Positions 49,007 through 62,132 are shown, counted from the first letter of the stretch. The stretch: 64,000 nucleotides of DNA from Stratiolaelaps scimitus (GCA_019614645.1 JABWDB010000005.1:1892001-1956000); one strand, 5' to 3'. Notes: generated by a model from the letters alone, not told the origin. Made by a program: numbers and translations.

Positions 49007-50927
49007 AAAATATATATATGTATATATGTAAATTTATTGCAAGTCAACCGGGAACGCGGTACAAATCATACAACAGGTAACAAGCCCCTTCCGTAAATCC
49101 AACGTCCACACTTGCAGCCGACTAGGGACAATCTAAATCCAAAGGGCCTTGCAAATACGTAAAGTGATCGCTTCTTAGCTGCTCGCTTGCAACAATAAAA
49201 TCAACAGCTATTTTGGCTATTCTTTGTTAGATGCTAGATTGCGGCTTACATCAGTTTGAACCAGCCAATCTTACCCGTTTCTTTCATCGGATGCAAGCAC
49301 TCTCCTCGAAAAGGGCTGACCCCATTTCGTCTATAGGCATGCAACCGCATGCACCACAGTTCAGACCTGCGATGTTTACATGTCCTGCGTTCCGAATGAA
49401 CAAGGAGACGCAAGTGGTTGGCGCCACCGCCAGCGGGAGCATCAGTTACTCGAGTCAGTCGATGACTAGATAGATACGCACTGCGTCGGCTTGGCCCCAT
49501 GTACGGCAGTATTGCGTAGGGGCGACTGGTTGGTTCACTTGCTCAATACGAGCGGAACGTTATTACAGACGGGGCAACGCACGGCTGTCCTGACTCCCTG
49601 ATGACCAGGCAGGATCTGCCCCGCTTTGAGCGTTTTGCACTGGATTGAACGTTTACCCACGCCACTAGTGCCACGCTCGCGCAGTGCTCTCCCGTTGCCA
49701 GCGATAAGCAGGCCCAAGCGACACTATACACACGCACAGCGACACGGCGATAGCATACACGCTGGATAGCATACAGCTGTGCCTGCACTCCTCCTCAAGG
49801 CCAATGGACGACGGATAACCTTGGCCAGTGTCGACGAGTGTTAGGCGCCAACCTTGGCGGACACCGACATCCGTCCCATGGCCAGTTCGGGAGTCCGCCC
49901 GCAGCTACCCAGCTATGGGCATGTCCTTGCTGACCGCCGGATACACTGGTGAAGCCAGAGAGAAATAGAGAGGAACGGTGATAAAGCGTGAGCGAACCCC
50001 CACGCCGCTGGCTGCCCCCAAAGGCGCGAAGGTGGCAGCGCTTTCCATCGGGTCTTACCTCTACACCCGGAATACGATATATATATTGTATTATATATAT
50101 CGTGCGTGAAAATGGACGAACGAGTGACGGGCTTTTGAGCTGAACGTGACAATGGGCCAATCGGATGAACGGATAATCGACGCGATGGCGAAGCGATAGC
50201 GGATGCCCGGACGAATCAACCCGGGAATACAATGATCTGAGAACACTGTATCGCGTCTAGATCCCATGTACATACATATAGATCGATTATGGGATTATCG
50301 CGAACTTGGCGAATCTGCACGGCCCGTTTGGCCGCATGTGCCCCGAAGATGTCATCTCGGGCAGCTGGCCGGTCAGCAGGTTACACATGGAAGCATTCCG
50401 TCGAGATCTGCCCGGGATTAATCGAAGGGCCGGGAGGGGGGGAGGTATAGTGAATGAGGCTCACAGAACAACAGCCTTTGCCACCTCCGCGTCGGGATCG
50501 TGTGTCTAGCCTAGATCGTCTGTCTGAACCCGTCTGTCAATCGTTGTGAACGCAGCGCATCTCAAGGTCCCTGAGTCGCCCTCGTCGACACTCGGGAATG
50601 TTTTGTCGACGGTGAGCTCATTCAAATGCACACAGCGTACGACCTGGCATGCTGCGATATGCGGGCTATATAATGTACGGGACATGTTTTCGGCCTGACC
50701 CACCTGCCGTTGAGGCGGCTCATGTTTTTCAAGTATGGCTTCGTCACACCACACGGCGCGTTCCGTCGCCGGCGGATCAAATCGGATGCGTGGGCGGCCA
50801 ATGCCACACTCTTATCCGAGATCGGAACGGGAGAAAAGCGTCAGAGCAGTGAAACCAGTGTCTGTATGGAGCTCAACATTGTATGTTGCTCGAGTGGAAG
50901 TAGCTCATATCATAACCATGGTGTAAA

Positions 50928-51030
50928 GGAATATTAACCTTTTTTTTTGTTACCTGACCCTCAGCTGTTCCCCTGTTATGTGACAGGTCTCGGAACCACG
51001 TCGGCATTACTTCAAGAGAAATATTAACCT
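50928..51030 (-). mobile_element. Family A SINE-like copy with short target-site duplication
   Basis: The insert at about 50941-51020 begins on + with a T8 run (the A tail on -), then carries CTGACCCTCAGCTGTTCCCC and a diverged body. It is flanked by ATATTAACCT at 50931-50940 and 51021-51030; the repeat extends to 13 bases with one mismatch (GGAATATTAACCT versus GAAATATTAACCT). Confidence 0.72.
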
Positions 51031-51944
51031 AACGTTTGCCATCATACCGCAAACCGTCACCTCAATACGGCTACCTTCGTAGCTGGCCTGAATGAAGCCT
51101 AACCAGAGTGCTTATACTTTAGTTATAAATTCTGCGTGCGGCTGTATATAAGGGTTGGCTCAGATATCCGAGTGATGGGTGCATTTATACAGCGGCAGCA
51201 GCGATTACGTTATGGTGATAGTGGCAGGGGAGATCAGAAGACACTTGAAACCTCGTCACAAGCGTGCGAATAGCAAAGAGCATATACAGGGTTTCAATTG
51301 TAGGAACACTTGACCTGAGTAGGCACAAGTAGACCTACATCGTATGTCTGCCATGAGAACGTAGCGTGAATGGGACACTTTTCAAAAGTGCTGATTGGAT
51401 CCGAAATGTGACACACCCGCGTATTGGATCCAACAAGAGCAAGCACGAGCCACGATTGTGCCGGCTTACACTGAGGGGTACTAGGAAACCTAACGATTGA
51501 GCGCATCTGAGAAGTTGACATTTCTGCGAATAATCTTGTTTCAACATCGATCCAAGCTGATTATTGTCTCGTTTGTGTTGGTAAGTCCCACTTGCTCCGT
51601 AGGACTTGATTTCAGTCTACGGTGCGCGTGTTAGCAAACAGATTGTTCGTAATTTACCACATTTTGCCTACCCAATGGCAGGCCTTAAAACGGCGTAGGT
51701 AACTACCCACCGTAGATGTCACCGTATCTCAAGCCTGCAGGCAACTCTATCCCCACACTCTCTCGTTGCTATCCATCTCGTTATGAATTTCACGTGCGCC
51801 AAATTTCGAGACCGCTTCACGCGTTCGTGAAGGCAAAATCAAGTACGCGCTTGATGGATAATGCGCACCCTGTGTCACTAGTGGAACCCAAATTGTTCGT
51901 GGGACATAGGTCTTGTGCCTATCCGTTTTGTCCACGTTTGTTGC

Positions 51945-51945
<1 letters not shown>

Positions 51946-51977
<32 letters not shown>
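51946..51977. repeat. (AT)n microsatellite
   Basis: Alternating AT array in the gene-poor right half. Similar short arrays lie at 41783-41801, 42486-42513, 43342-43361 and 44649-44668. Confidence 0.85.
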
Positions 51978-51978
<1 letters not shown>

Positions 51979-53723
51979 ATATACGATCATTACTTCAGCG
52001 CAAGTGCAGTATACTACACCGAGCGCAGAATGCAGTATAAGTTAATCGCTTGGTCATATTCTAGACCAAGCTGACGGGGAACGGCAGACGGTAGCGCAGG
52101 CAGAACAAAGGCGATTTGTTCGAGCATTTGCGGAGTGTCTCGCATGAGATGTCAATGCTCTCCTACGATTAAGTCACACGCGTGGCGAGCAGTGCCGCGG
52201 ACTTCCACAAAGTCATCTATAAAAAACGACTCGTGGTGTAACGTGTAGATCTACCCTTTCACGTTCGAGGCTTTTATCAAACGATGTTACAGAAATCCTT
52301 GCCAGTTTAACGCTGCCACTGTGAACCACCGAGCCACAGCCTCCCTGTAGGTATTTGAGGTTCTTTCAAAAACTGACGCGTGATTACCGAGTGTCTTACG
52401 ACGGCGAGGTATGGAAGAAGGACTACACATTCCGGAGTGTCAATATCAGGTTCAAAGGACAAATTCTGTCCACAGCCGAGGTGGCCAGGACCACGCTGAG
52501 GTGGCGCTCAGGACCCTCTGTATTAACACTGCCCTGTTGCTCACATAAACGCGTCAAAGTACTCGAGCAGTAGACAGTACTCGTCAGGGAAGACGGCGGC
52601 CCCGAAATAGATGATCCCAGAAAAGAGGAAGGACGCCCGCTGGTGTAAAACAATCGCCAGCCTAGATGGCGTAACTCATGTTCCCATCCACAAACTTCTA
52701 GACGGGCTTTTGTACAGGATCACGCAGGAATCAGGGGGAAACGGTTACTGATAACGCTATGTCACATTAGACGAACGGCTGGAAATGTGGGAGGAAAAAC
52801 AGTCGGTGGCTGCTTTAAAAGTTTCATGTCGATTCCGGGGTACGTCCGCACACCAAGCTGGTGGTAGCCAAGCGTGAAGCTGAGCGAGGTCTAGTACGGG
52901 GCGCGATGCGGTCGACGGTCAGAGGGACGAAGAAAAAGATGCTTTTATTTGATGATGAACAACATTCGACGCCCGATATTGTGGGGGACGCGAGGATTTC
53001 AGCGGAAATCGATCAGAGTTGTTCCTAGAAACTCGCATCAGTTGTCAAGGTAGCGATGACGTATCGAAACCCTGAGGACCCACGCCGTGTATCGAATCAT
53101 ATGGATCTCGCGAGGCCATATATTATCAACAGAACACTACGACAACTATATAGTAAGTAATAGGGATCTCCGACGATACCGCTATATACATTTCGGCCGA
53201 AAGGAGATGCCTCCTCTAACCGTAATTTACCTAACCCACGGACCTTGCCGTAAACACCTTCAGATTTCCGTCGCAATCAAACAACAAGAGACAAGACTAT
53301 ATGGTAATCGTCAAGCCATAAAGTACACCTTGCTGAAGACCCAAGTCTTCCTTGCCGAAGACGCACGTCAAGCGCATGATGTTTGATTCGAGCTGAACTA
53401 AAGCTTGGGTAAGAGCAAAGGCGCTTTTTGTTGATTTCGTCTTGCAGATCTCTCAGCTCCCACTTCATCATATCCAACCAAACAGTCCTTTGCAGATAAC
53501 TCGTCTTTCTCAGATTGGGAACGTGATCGTTTCCAAACGCGCGTTCTCGCCAGGTTTGCCATTATCTATCAACCTCAGTAGAACCCCGTGGAGATTGGAA
53601 GAATGGATATGAAACTTATATTATATATTTGTATACAACTGTCAGATGTATACAACTCTACACTGTTCGTCAAATTGTAGCTTGTACCTCTGGCTAGTGA
53701 TTTTCGTAATTTTCGTCGTTTTT

Positions 53724-53833
53724 CTGCATTGTATTAAAAGAATTGTCTTTTTCGAGCTGACCCTCAGCTGTTCCCCTATCTGACAGACCTCAGCTCTTAA
53801 CCTTTCAGGTGTTATTGCTGCATCGTATTAAAA
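53724..53833 (-). mobile_element. Family A SINE-like copy with 16-bp target-site duplication
   Basis: The insert 53740-53817 is flanked by CTGCATTGTATTAAAA (53724-53739) and CTGCATCGTATTAAAA (53818-53833), identical at 15 of 16 positions. The insert shares the core CTGACCCTCAGCTGTTCCCC with the copy at 18.46 kb and is truncated at its 5' end. Confidence 0.82.
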
Positions 53834-54354
53834 ATGCTATTCCCAATGCCATATGTTGATACTATCGAGCATTTGCAGAGGGTGGCGTAAACTCGGCTGA
53901 GGCAATTGAATTTTATAAGGGTATCGAGCCTAAGTTCAGGCAGTTCATCCAAAAGAAAGTGCTTCAAAACCTGCCACTCCTTGCAGGGTAGTTTGTATGC
54001 TCAAGAGGGAATGAAGGTGTTTATTCAATTATTATATAAACTGCCAATCACTGACAGACTGCGAGCGTTTCCTGTCAGTGAAATCTTACTTTGCGTTTAT
54101 GTATATATTACCTCATGGTGAACCATAAAGAACCAGCACAACGGCCCCGCCTCTTATCATCACTAAGGACTTTGACAGGAAAGTGATCAACTCCCTGGCT
54201 GCGTCACTTATTAAGTGAAGTAATTTGAACACAACTTTCGAATCCGCTCTAACTTTTTTCGATTTTCAAATTTACTGAATATTACATTACTCTGAGGAGG
54301 GACTTTGGGTCTGCCGAGCTCTTGTCAAGATGTTTACGTGGGCTTAAGCAGCCC

Positions 54355-54442
54355 ATCCTCAAAAAGATTGTTTGGCCATACGTGGTTTCAAACCTGTTTC
54401 GGCTGAGTGGTACGTGGCTATGTCACCACTACGTCACCTCCT
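54355..54442 (-). mobile_element. Possible tRNA-related SINE head
   Basis: On -, TGACGTAGTGG (54426-54436) is A-box-like, and GGTTTGAAACC (54384-54394) about 32 bases later is B-box-like. Pol III promoters of tRNA type have this order and spacing. No tRNA fold is evident. Confidence 0.4.
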
Positions 54443-54958
54443 GAGGCACGATTTATGCTTTATAGTCCTTAGTCCTATCAATTAACTCAACTTACCTCAA
54501 ATGTTGTTGTGATGTATGACGTACTTCAGGATACCAGATTTGTCTGTGGCTATCGATCCCTATCGAATATATGAAAAGATTTTCCTGCACAGATTTTTGA
54601 CACGCGATCTCGTTTACAAATAAATCACCGTGGAAATCACTCAGACTGCGATGCAAACACACTGTGGGGTAGGTATTTCAGCCGAGACTCTGCTCCAGCA
54701 AACGTCTGTTAAACACCGTTTTTTGGTCCACTCGTACAGACATCGGCAGTGAACTCCTCACCACGACTCTCTGCTGGCTCGGCACTGAATGGTCTCACGG
54801 GCTAGTTCCATGTGACCGGACCAATGGCCAATGATGGCCCAATTGTCACCGCCTATCTGGTGCCACAACCACAACCACTGTGAACGGTGTCGACCAGAGG
54901 GCGCCACCATGAACGACTTCACCTACGATTTTCACGTGAAGATACAGCCGTATTGCGC

Positions 54959-55240
54959 TCATTCAATGTACGTGCTTGCTGTATACCGTTCGTTCCCGTC
55001 CCTACCGGCAGTGTAGTACACAAACTCCATTGACGGTGGCTCCCCCTGGCCCAGCACCGATTTAGGCCCATCACCAGCGCTCGGTATGGGGGCTCTTAAC
55101 CGTTGCCCCATGGTGCTCACCTCATAGGGAAAGGGCGCCGGACGAGCGAGGCCCTGACCCGCTTTCAAGGCCATACCGGCTGATCATCCAGCCATGCAAG
55201 CTGCCAAGGGAGCCCGTTAGTCTGTAGCACTCGGTGACCA
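54959..55240 (-). other. GC-rich patch, possibly the 5' end of an old LINE-type element
   Basis: Markedly GC-richer than its surroundings, with a 71-codon open frame on - (PSAGDGPKSVLGQGEPPSME within it). The style of sequence is like leaders of non-LTR retrotransposons. There is no reverse transcriptase motif nearby, so the call is weak. Confidence 0.2.
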
Positions 55241-55837
55241 GGTGGCCGAGCTGGGTCTAGAAAGCTGAGAGCTGAGTGAGGCACGGGGATAAGTGAGAAG
55301 GCTATGGCATTAAGGGACAATCTGGCAACATTCTCTAGGGGTCACCACACACACATAGAGGACGAAGGCGTTACACTAATTTCTCTAAATGCTCGATATC
55401 TCATGATGCTAGAGTTCATTTAAGAAATAATAATAATTATAAACGGGCTAAAAATCCGGACATGTCCAATGGCTAAACAATTGAATACATAAACAACAAT
55501 GTAGCATTTAGGGTTCAGCTATCAGGCGGTAGCGACTTTGATGGAAATTCATTCATCGATCAGTCAGACGCCACTGTTCCAGTGTGCGATGATTCCCGCA
55601 GACTAGAACTTTCCCAACTTTATTCGGCACTATATGTACTACTATAATACATATATACTGATGTTATGCGCTGCCAAACCCGTGAAGGACCTGCATTAAA
55701 TGTGCCGCCCAGTACAATTATCAGGTCACAACGTTAGATCTATCCTAAATACCCAAGAAAAGAAGACAGCTTGCGTATTCAGCTGAACAGAGAATATCAA
55801 CGGATAGTAAGATTGATTTATTATTGATGTCAAACAG

Positions 55838-56110
55838 TTGTATGGTTGTTGCTTGTTGTTGTTGTTGATGGTATTGTTGTTGTTGTTGATGTATACCTGT
55901 TGCAATATATTGCGTTCTTGCTATTGCACTATCATTATTAATGTTATTATTATTATTATTATTATTATCGTGTCATCATCATCCTCTCCTTATTATTTGT
56001 ATAGTACTTACAGTCGTAATCGTTTGTATTGTTGTATCATTATCTTTCGCTGCTATGTTAATAGTTTTATTGTTATAATAATAATATTTATTATTATTAT
56101 TATCATATTA
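55838..56110. repeat. Cluster of TTG/TTA/ATT trinucleotide microsatellites
   Basis: Successive GTTGTT, TTATTA and ATTATT runs give a low-complexity open frame of Leu, Ile and Cys. That frame is not credible as protein. A related (AGT)n run follows at 56205-56232. Confidence 0.85.
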
Positions 56111-56438
56111 GGTGTATGATGCAAGTACAGTCCGCGTTTTTTTTTTCGTATTCTTCACTTACTGTCTATGGAACCACCAGCAATTATACTTTTAATTAGT
56201 AGTTGCAGTAGTAGTAGTAGTAATAGTAGTAGCTATTTTATTCGTATCGCATCGTCCGTCTACAACGTTATATTAGATATATCTATAGTACTAGAATATT
56301 GTAAGGTAACAGAGAGATATCAAGGTCTGCACACGTTCGAGTGCACTTCTGAAATCAGGGTAATATTATTACTGTTGACGGGCCCAGCGAACGGTGTGGC
56401 CCGTGATGGATGAGATCACAAGACTTCTTCATTCGAGT

Positions 56439-56600
56439 TCAGGGTTCAGTTTCGTTTGTCTGGCTCATGGATGACACGGCATGGGCGGACAGACTCAGCA
56501 GCGAGTTATGGTCACCGATGAAGTTGAAGACCGCAACCAAATCGTCAGCTTTCTTTATGGCAAGCTTTTGCCTCTCGTTAATCGTTACCAACTCGTCATT
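56439..56600 (-). pseudogene. Short unassigned protein-like fragment
   Basis: A 53-codon - frame without its own initiator at the beginning reads NDELVTINERQKLAIKKADD and then LVAVFNFIGDHNSLLSLSAH, ending in TGA. An adjoining - frame (56596-56811) starts with a signal-peptide-like hydrophobic stretch, so a frameshifted old gene is possible. No family is recognised. Confidence 0.2.
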
Positions 56601-57217
56601 TCAATGCCGACCGATGTTTGACTGTCCAGTAAACGGGCAGCGTTGGCAGTTCAAAAACGGATTCAAAAAGTGGCACCCTACTCAACGAATAGAGGGTTGA
56701 GTCACGGCTGACTTGACCTGACGAAGTGACCTCTTCAACAGTGAGTATATATGATATATTCAGTACCAGTAAGACACATAAGGGAAGTATGGGCAATGAC
56801 AAACGAAACATCCAATACTGGACAGGAGTGATAGGATGAACTCGTTACAATTGCTTTTTTGAAAAATAAATCCCCTTTTCAGCCATATAGGCCATATATA
56901 CCAGGAGCATAGCAGGAAACCAGTAGCTGTAGGCCAATGAATGAATGAATATAAATATCAGTTTCACCTTTATCGATTTATCTCAGGACAAAACATTTCC
57001 ACGCCATCCCACTCGCTACGAACTGTCCTTAATCTACTTTTTACCTCTACGAGTTCCCGCCGGGCAGCTACAGGCTGCTCCTGAATGACAACGGCCTGAC
57101 TACAGGCTGCTAGTTAGCTCATTCTTGTGAATCTCCCCTTCACCGTGTTCACTGTTTTTTGTGTTATTTTTGTCCACACGCTTTACATTACACACTACTA
57201 CATAGAAAACATTTTCC

Positions 57218-57278
57218 GCCAGCAGCAGCAGCCGACGCCGGCGGCGACGGCGGCGGCAGCAACAACAACAACAATAGC
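57218..57278. repeat. Compound CAG/CGG/CAA trinucleotide repeat
   Basis: CAGCAGCAGCAG passes into GGCGGCGACGGCGGCGGC and then CAACAACAACAA. Any peptide predicted through it (Cys and Arg runs) is an artefact of the repeat. Confidence 0.85.
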
Positions 57279-58061
57279 TGAAGACAACATTACTACTACA
57301 CACTGAGCACTGAGTTACGAGTCACACGCAGACGGCTACGGCCCCAGCGTCTCGATGAGTCCCCGATTCGTCTCAGGGACCCGATGCGGCCGCCACCTTC
57401 GAGACACTGGTAATGCACGGTTGGTTTTTGTTTTGTGATTTTTTTTGGTGATTTTGATTTGCTTTGTTACTGTACTGTCGATCGCTCTGAACTGTTTCGC
57501 TGTCACAACAACTGACTGTTCTCTTCGACTATCACTAATGTTAAACACTCACATTGACGTTCGAGATACGAAGATCGATGCCAGACGTCGGACATATATG
57601 TATTTCTCTCGGTTTGCGGTCTGGGATATCTTTGGCCCTCCAGACATGTCGTGGTCAGGCTGTCGTGTGAGGCCTCTTGTAGGGACCAACGTCTCCTCTA
57701 GTGGCGTGTTGCCACGCTGACCAAAACGATTGTTACTGAGAGAGAAACTGGGCCAACTGGCCAAAAACGTCATGTTGGTCTCGGTGACGCCAAGTATCTT
57801 TAACCTGCCGAAGCGCAGGCAGCGATATCCGTACCGCGATCAGCTGAACAAACAGCTACTAGATAGAAAAATGACAACGTGCTCCACGTGGCGTCCACGC
57901 AAACCATGATCCCGTTCGAGGGATGTAGAAAAATAGCTCTAACCTAGCGCAAATCCGACCTTGAAATTAAAATCCTGTGAAAGCACGAAATTTAAGCAAG
58001 CTAAAAAGGAACGAGTTGATGTGTCGAGTAAAATTGGTGAATTAATATGTTTGTACTTTAG

Positions 58062-58184
58062 GGGCCGGGGTACGCGGAGGCCAAGTGTTACATGATGGAC
58101 GAGAGAATACCTCAGCTTGATTAGTGCAATTTCTCGCGGTGCTATCCACAGATATTGTATAAGAAGGGCATGCCCTTTGCTCTG
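58062..58184 (+). pseudogene. Exon-like fragment with an in-frame stop, possibly a decayed exon
   Basis: Bounded by an acceptor (GTACTTTAG) and a donor (CTG|GTACGT), one frame reads GPGYAEAKCYMMDERIPQLD, then TAG (58122-58124), then CNFSRCYPQILYKKGMPFAL. The other two + frames are closed. Splice-like ends with a single internal stop suggest a pseudo-exon, but I do not recognise the protein. Confidence 0.3.
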
Positions 58185-59476
58185 GTACGTATTTCTCGTA
58201 GGGTCATCAAACCAGCGTTGCTATTTAGAAGATGACCAATGTGTTTACTGCATGGCGTAGTACAATACAAAAAAATATTGAGAGTTCAATGTTAATTGAC
58301 TAAAAAAAAAACGTCAATTTCTACAATAAATCAGCAACGCCTACAGCTCGAAGTCAGAACACCAGCATTGGAAGAATAATTCTCGTGAAGTCCCTTGACT
58401 ATCGCAACAACCCATTAATATATAAATAAATAGCCGTTAAATAGCCCACATTTATTTCTGGTACCTTTGTGACATACTGGTAAGAGTCATTTCCATTGCC
58501 CTACAGAATTTGGAATTGGCATTTGCAGCCGGGACTTATTCATTGAGGACGCCGTGATTTTCCAAGGGTGATACTAGGTCTTGGTCGCGCAGTCATCTTT
58601 TGCCGTTCAAACAAAATCCTGCCCATGCCGGTCGACGGCGGTCACTGGACAGGTGACCCAATGCCAGACATTTATTAATCACCGATTAATCATCGATCTT
58701 GCCAGCGATCTAACGGGCCGCTGTCCAGTCCCTGACACCAGTCGTGTTCGCTGAATCTGAATCGATCCCAAGTCATGGAGAGTGCTTTCTGCTCAACCTC
58801 CGCGAGTCAGTCATACCGAAGCATACGTTACACACTCACGCAACAAGTCACCTCTATTACATAGGTAATTATTGTATTGCAGAAGAGTTGCGCTAATTTT
58901 TCTCTGCGCTGTTCACTGTAAGCCGACGGACGCTGAAAGCAGGAACTCTCAACGCCATATAGATCTTTATCTATATTTATATATCGATTTATATATATAT
59001 ATATATTTATGTATATGCTTGCTTCCAGCGCGCTATCTTCTCGCTCAGAATCATCTCATCAGCTCTGTCTGAGCGTATTTTTGTTGTTGCGCTGTTGTTT
59101 TCTGCCTCCCTAATAATAATAATAATCGTCATCATCATATATAGAACGCCTGTCTGGTGTATCGGGTCTGTCATTATTTCAGTGGGGAGGAAAAAGAGTT
59201 AAAGAGAGAGTTCAAAGGGAACTAGATACACACCATACAAAAGTCATTTGTACTACATAACTCGGCTATTTTAACTTACTTTTCATAACTATATAATATT
59301 AATAAATATCCTGTTTCATCATTATAATGTCTGTTAATGTTTTTCCGTTGCTCCTGTTGTGATTTTCATGCTGTTCTTCTCCTTAGATCAGTCGATACTA
59401 CGATCCGACAGTCGCCTTCGTAAGAGTGTCGTATATCAAGAACTAATATTTTGCAATTCTATTTAAGGTCCCCAAT

Positions 59477-59608
59477 GTTGTCGTCTGCTAGTTCGTCTTT
59501 GTTTGTCCATCGTCGTCTACTTGTTTGTTAGAATTTGACGTGTATTGTTGTCGTCTGCTTGTTTGTTTGGGATGCAAGGACGTATGAGATCGTCTGCTTG
59601 TTTGCTCA
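59477..59608. repeat. Diverged minisatellite of a GTCGTCTGCTTGTTTGTT-like unit
   Basis: Four imperfect copies of CGTCTGCTTGTTTGTT-like sequence lie at about 59480, 59511, 59550 and 59590 with variable spacers. Confidence 0.55.
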
Positions 59609-59784
59609 TTTTTCTTCGTATTTTGTTTTAGGGATATACTTGATGATACGATTTTTTATCGACTTCGACAGGTCTGCGCGGAATTATTTTTGTAATACGT
59701 AGCCGTACACCAAGATATTATTCATCACGCGGGAATCATTATCGCTCAGTCACTAAACAACTCATTAAACAGGACCTTGCCGTG

Positions 59785-59819
<35 letters not shown>

Positions 59820-61029
59820 TATTATGTATATAAGTCATATGTATATATAGATTTATTTATGCATGTATATATATATATATATATATCGAGGAGAAAGAGA
59901 GCAAGAGATAAGTGCTATTACTGTATACAATCATTATATATATATATATATATATACCACAATATCAGCAGGCAGGCGCGAGAGGAGGGGAAACCGTTAG
60001 GAGAACCGCTTTGAACAGCCGAAACAACTCGAGTATCGACACTCACATTTCTTCCGGCGTACCGATAAGCCACTTTTGGACTTGCAGCGAAAGACCGCAG
60101 AGATAGGGTTCCAAATACGACTAACTGTCCTTGTTACTTGAGGTGAACTACGCGAACAGGTGCAAGTTGTTACCAGATGACGAGTTTGAACAACCAGAAA
60201 AGCAGACAAATTAATTTGAGCCAGAAATCCGCATTTCATAAAAGCGTTGAAGTGGCTGTTCCCAACGCATCGTGGTTGTTGGCGAAGCAACAACTGTCAT
60301 GGCATACAAAATCGGTTATTAATTAGTTTCTTATATTGATAGTTTTGCTGCTGTTGTTGCTGTCGTCGCTAATATCGATACACCATTACACCACGTTTTG
60401 GAGTTCTGCGGTCCTTGCTGGCGCAAAAAGATAGGCCTAAACTAGTGCGAGACGACACCTCAAAAGGGCTTCATCTATCTCGTTATGTAATGTTTGTTTG
60501 TTTCTCATACTTCTCGATATCATATGAACAATTGCGAGGCAATCCGTTAACTACTGGATTGATTTCCACCACCGTCTTCCTCCAGCACTTTCAGAGGGTC
60601 GCCTTTTTCCCACGAGATCCCTAGTGGTAACAGGTTGACCAGTAGACAGGTGTAATACCAGCCTGGTCTGGTATTTGGCCACCTCCGACTCAACTGGCTG
60701 TGTATTAATGTATTGTGTTAGTATAATTCTGCTGTTTAACGACATAACGACCTTCTCATTCTGCGGTCATAATCATATCACTGAAAGGATAATTCTAGCG
60801 TTTTTCTTTTTCTCTATGATGGTGACGACTGCTCGCATTACCGCACATTCGTGTATCCTTGTCACCTCATACATATATGTATATATATATCATATTAGTA
60901 GATGTATGTCGACTCGACGTCCGCGTTGCTTATTATGGAGGCGAACGACATACGCGTGTCAGCGCGCTACCGCCGAATAGCTGCTAAGAAGATCACGAAA
61001 AGTCAATATATCTCATCACCATTGTTTAT

Positions 61030-61095
61030 AGTATTATTATTATTATTATTGTTGTTATTATTAATAATTCTTATTAGTGTTATTATTATTATCTC
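61030..61095. repeat. TTA trinucleotide microsatellite
   Basis: Runs of TTATTATTA with GTTGTT interruptions. Confidence 0.8.
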
Positions 61096-61214
61096 TCTCG
61101 CAATATTCCTTCGTCATTAATGATCATACAAAACACAACAAACAGGCAAGTCACTCAACTGTTGCCAGCTAAGGACAACTTAGCCATTTAGGTAACGAGG
61201 CTTAGGTAGATTTA

Positions 61215-61245
<31 letters not shown>

Positions 61246-62061
61246 GAATAATAATGTGATGTTGTTTTTTTTGTGAGTTGCCCGTGGCGGCGGGCCCGTC
61301 AAGACATCAGACGTGCGCCAAATGGGGGGGGCGACATGCGCAAGTCACTGTTTTGAGCTTGCCTTCTACTGTTCTAGTGTTTGACACCCGAGCGCGTTTG
61401 TGGCGGTCCCCCGACAGGCCGCAAGGCAGAGGAACGCGGCAGCTTCGGATCGAGATTGTCTTGGCAAGCAAGCCCAGCAGTTAACAGATATTCGCTCGGC
61501 CACGGCCCCAACGATCTCGGCTCAGAGTGCCCGATATAATCGACATAAAATTCTATTCGATTTTTTGCTTAAACAAGTCAAAGCAAAGAACTTGAGATGT
61601 TACTCGAAATGAGAACTAAGATATTCGTAGTAATTAAGACGGATCATTTGAACGATCTGTTGACCGGTGAAAATCGTGGCGTTTGTAGATATCCCGGAGC
61701 ATGTTGAAGGGGTGGCTACCAGCTAAGTCCAATAACGTCAAAGTAGACTCCGTGGCTGCTTGCATTCTCATACAAATCCATTTAGCAGGCTGACAAAATG
61801 AGATCTTTAGTACCATCCCTTTCTTATGGAGCACTGCACATAAGTGAATTCTCAGCTTGTCCATTCTCCTCAAAGCAGATCTTCGAAATTCACTCGTATA
61901 CTGGGCAGTGGAGGGGCCTCGATGGCTTAGCGATTATGGTATCTGTGGTCTACCAGGCTCACCGGATCTTTCTTACCGATATAAGAACTTTTCTACCAAT
62001 AATCGATCGTTATTATTACAACGCACTAGTTGAACAATGAATAGCACTGGTATATCACTAC

Positions 62062-62064
<3 letters not shown>

Positions 62065-62129
<65 letters not shown>
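62065..62129. repeat. (AT)n microsatellite
   Basis: About 65 bases of alternating AT with one G interruption. Shorter arrays nearby lie at about 59785-59812, 59868-59886, 59936-59955, 61223-61244 and 63389-63405. Confidence 0.9.

Positions 62130-62132
<3 letters not shown>

Larger units (their letters stand above)
49007..54354. other. Gene-poor stretch with a GC-rich patch at 49.5-50.9 kb
   Basis: Open frames occur on both strands in the GC-rich patch and none is recognised. Two short + frames look protein-like: FFQKLTRDYRVSYDGEVWKK near 52359-52418, and AEAIEFYKGIEPKFRQFIQK near 53896-53955. Neither has a clear gene around it. Confidence 0.35.

Noticed and set aside
55838..56119. 93-codon frame rich in Leu, Ile and Val
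   Set aside because: Produced by trinucleotide microsatellites.
57100..57303. 67-codon - frame with Cys and Arg runs
   Set aside because: Produced by the CAG/CGG repeat.
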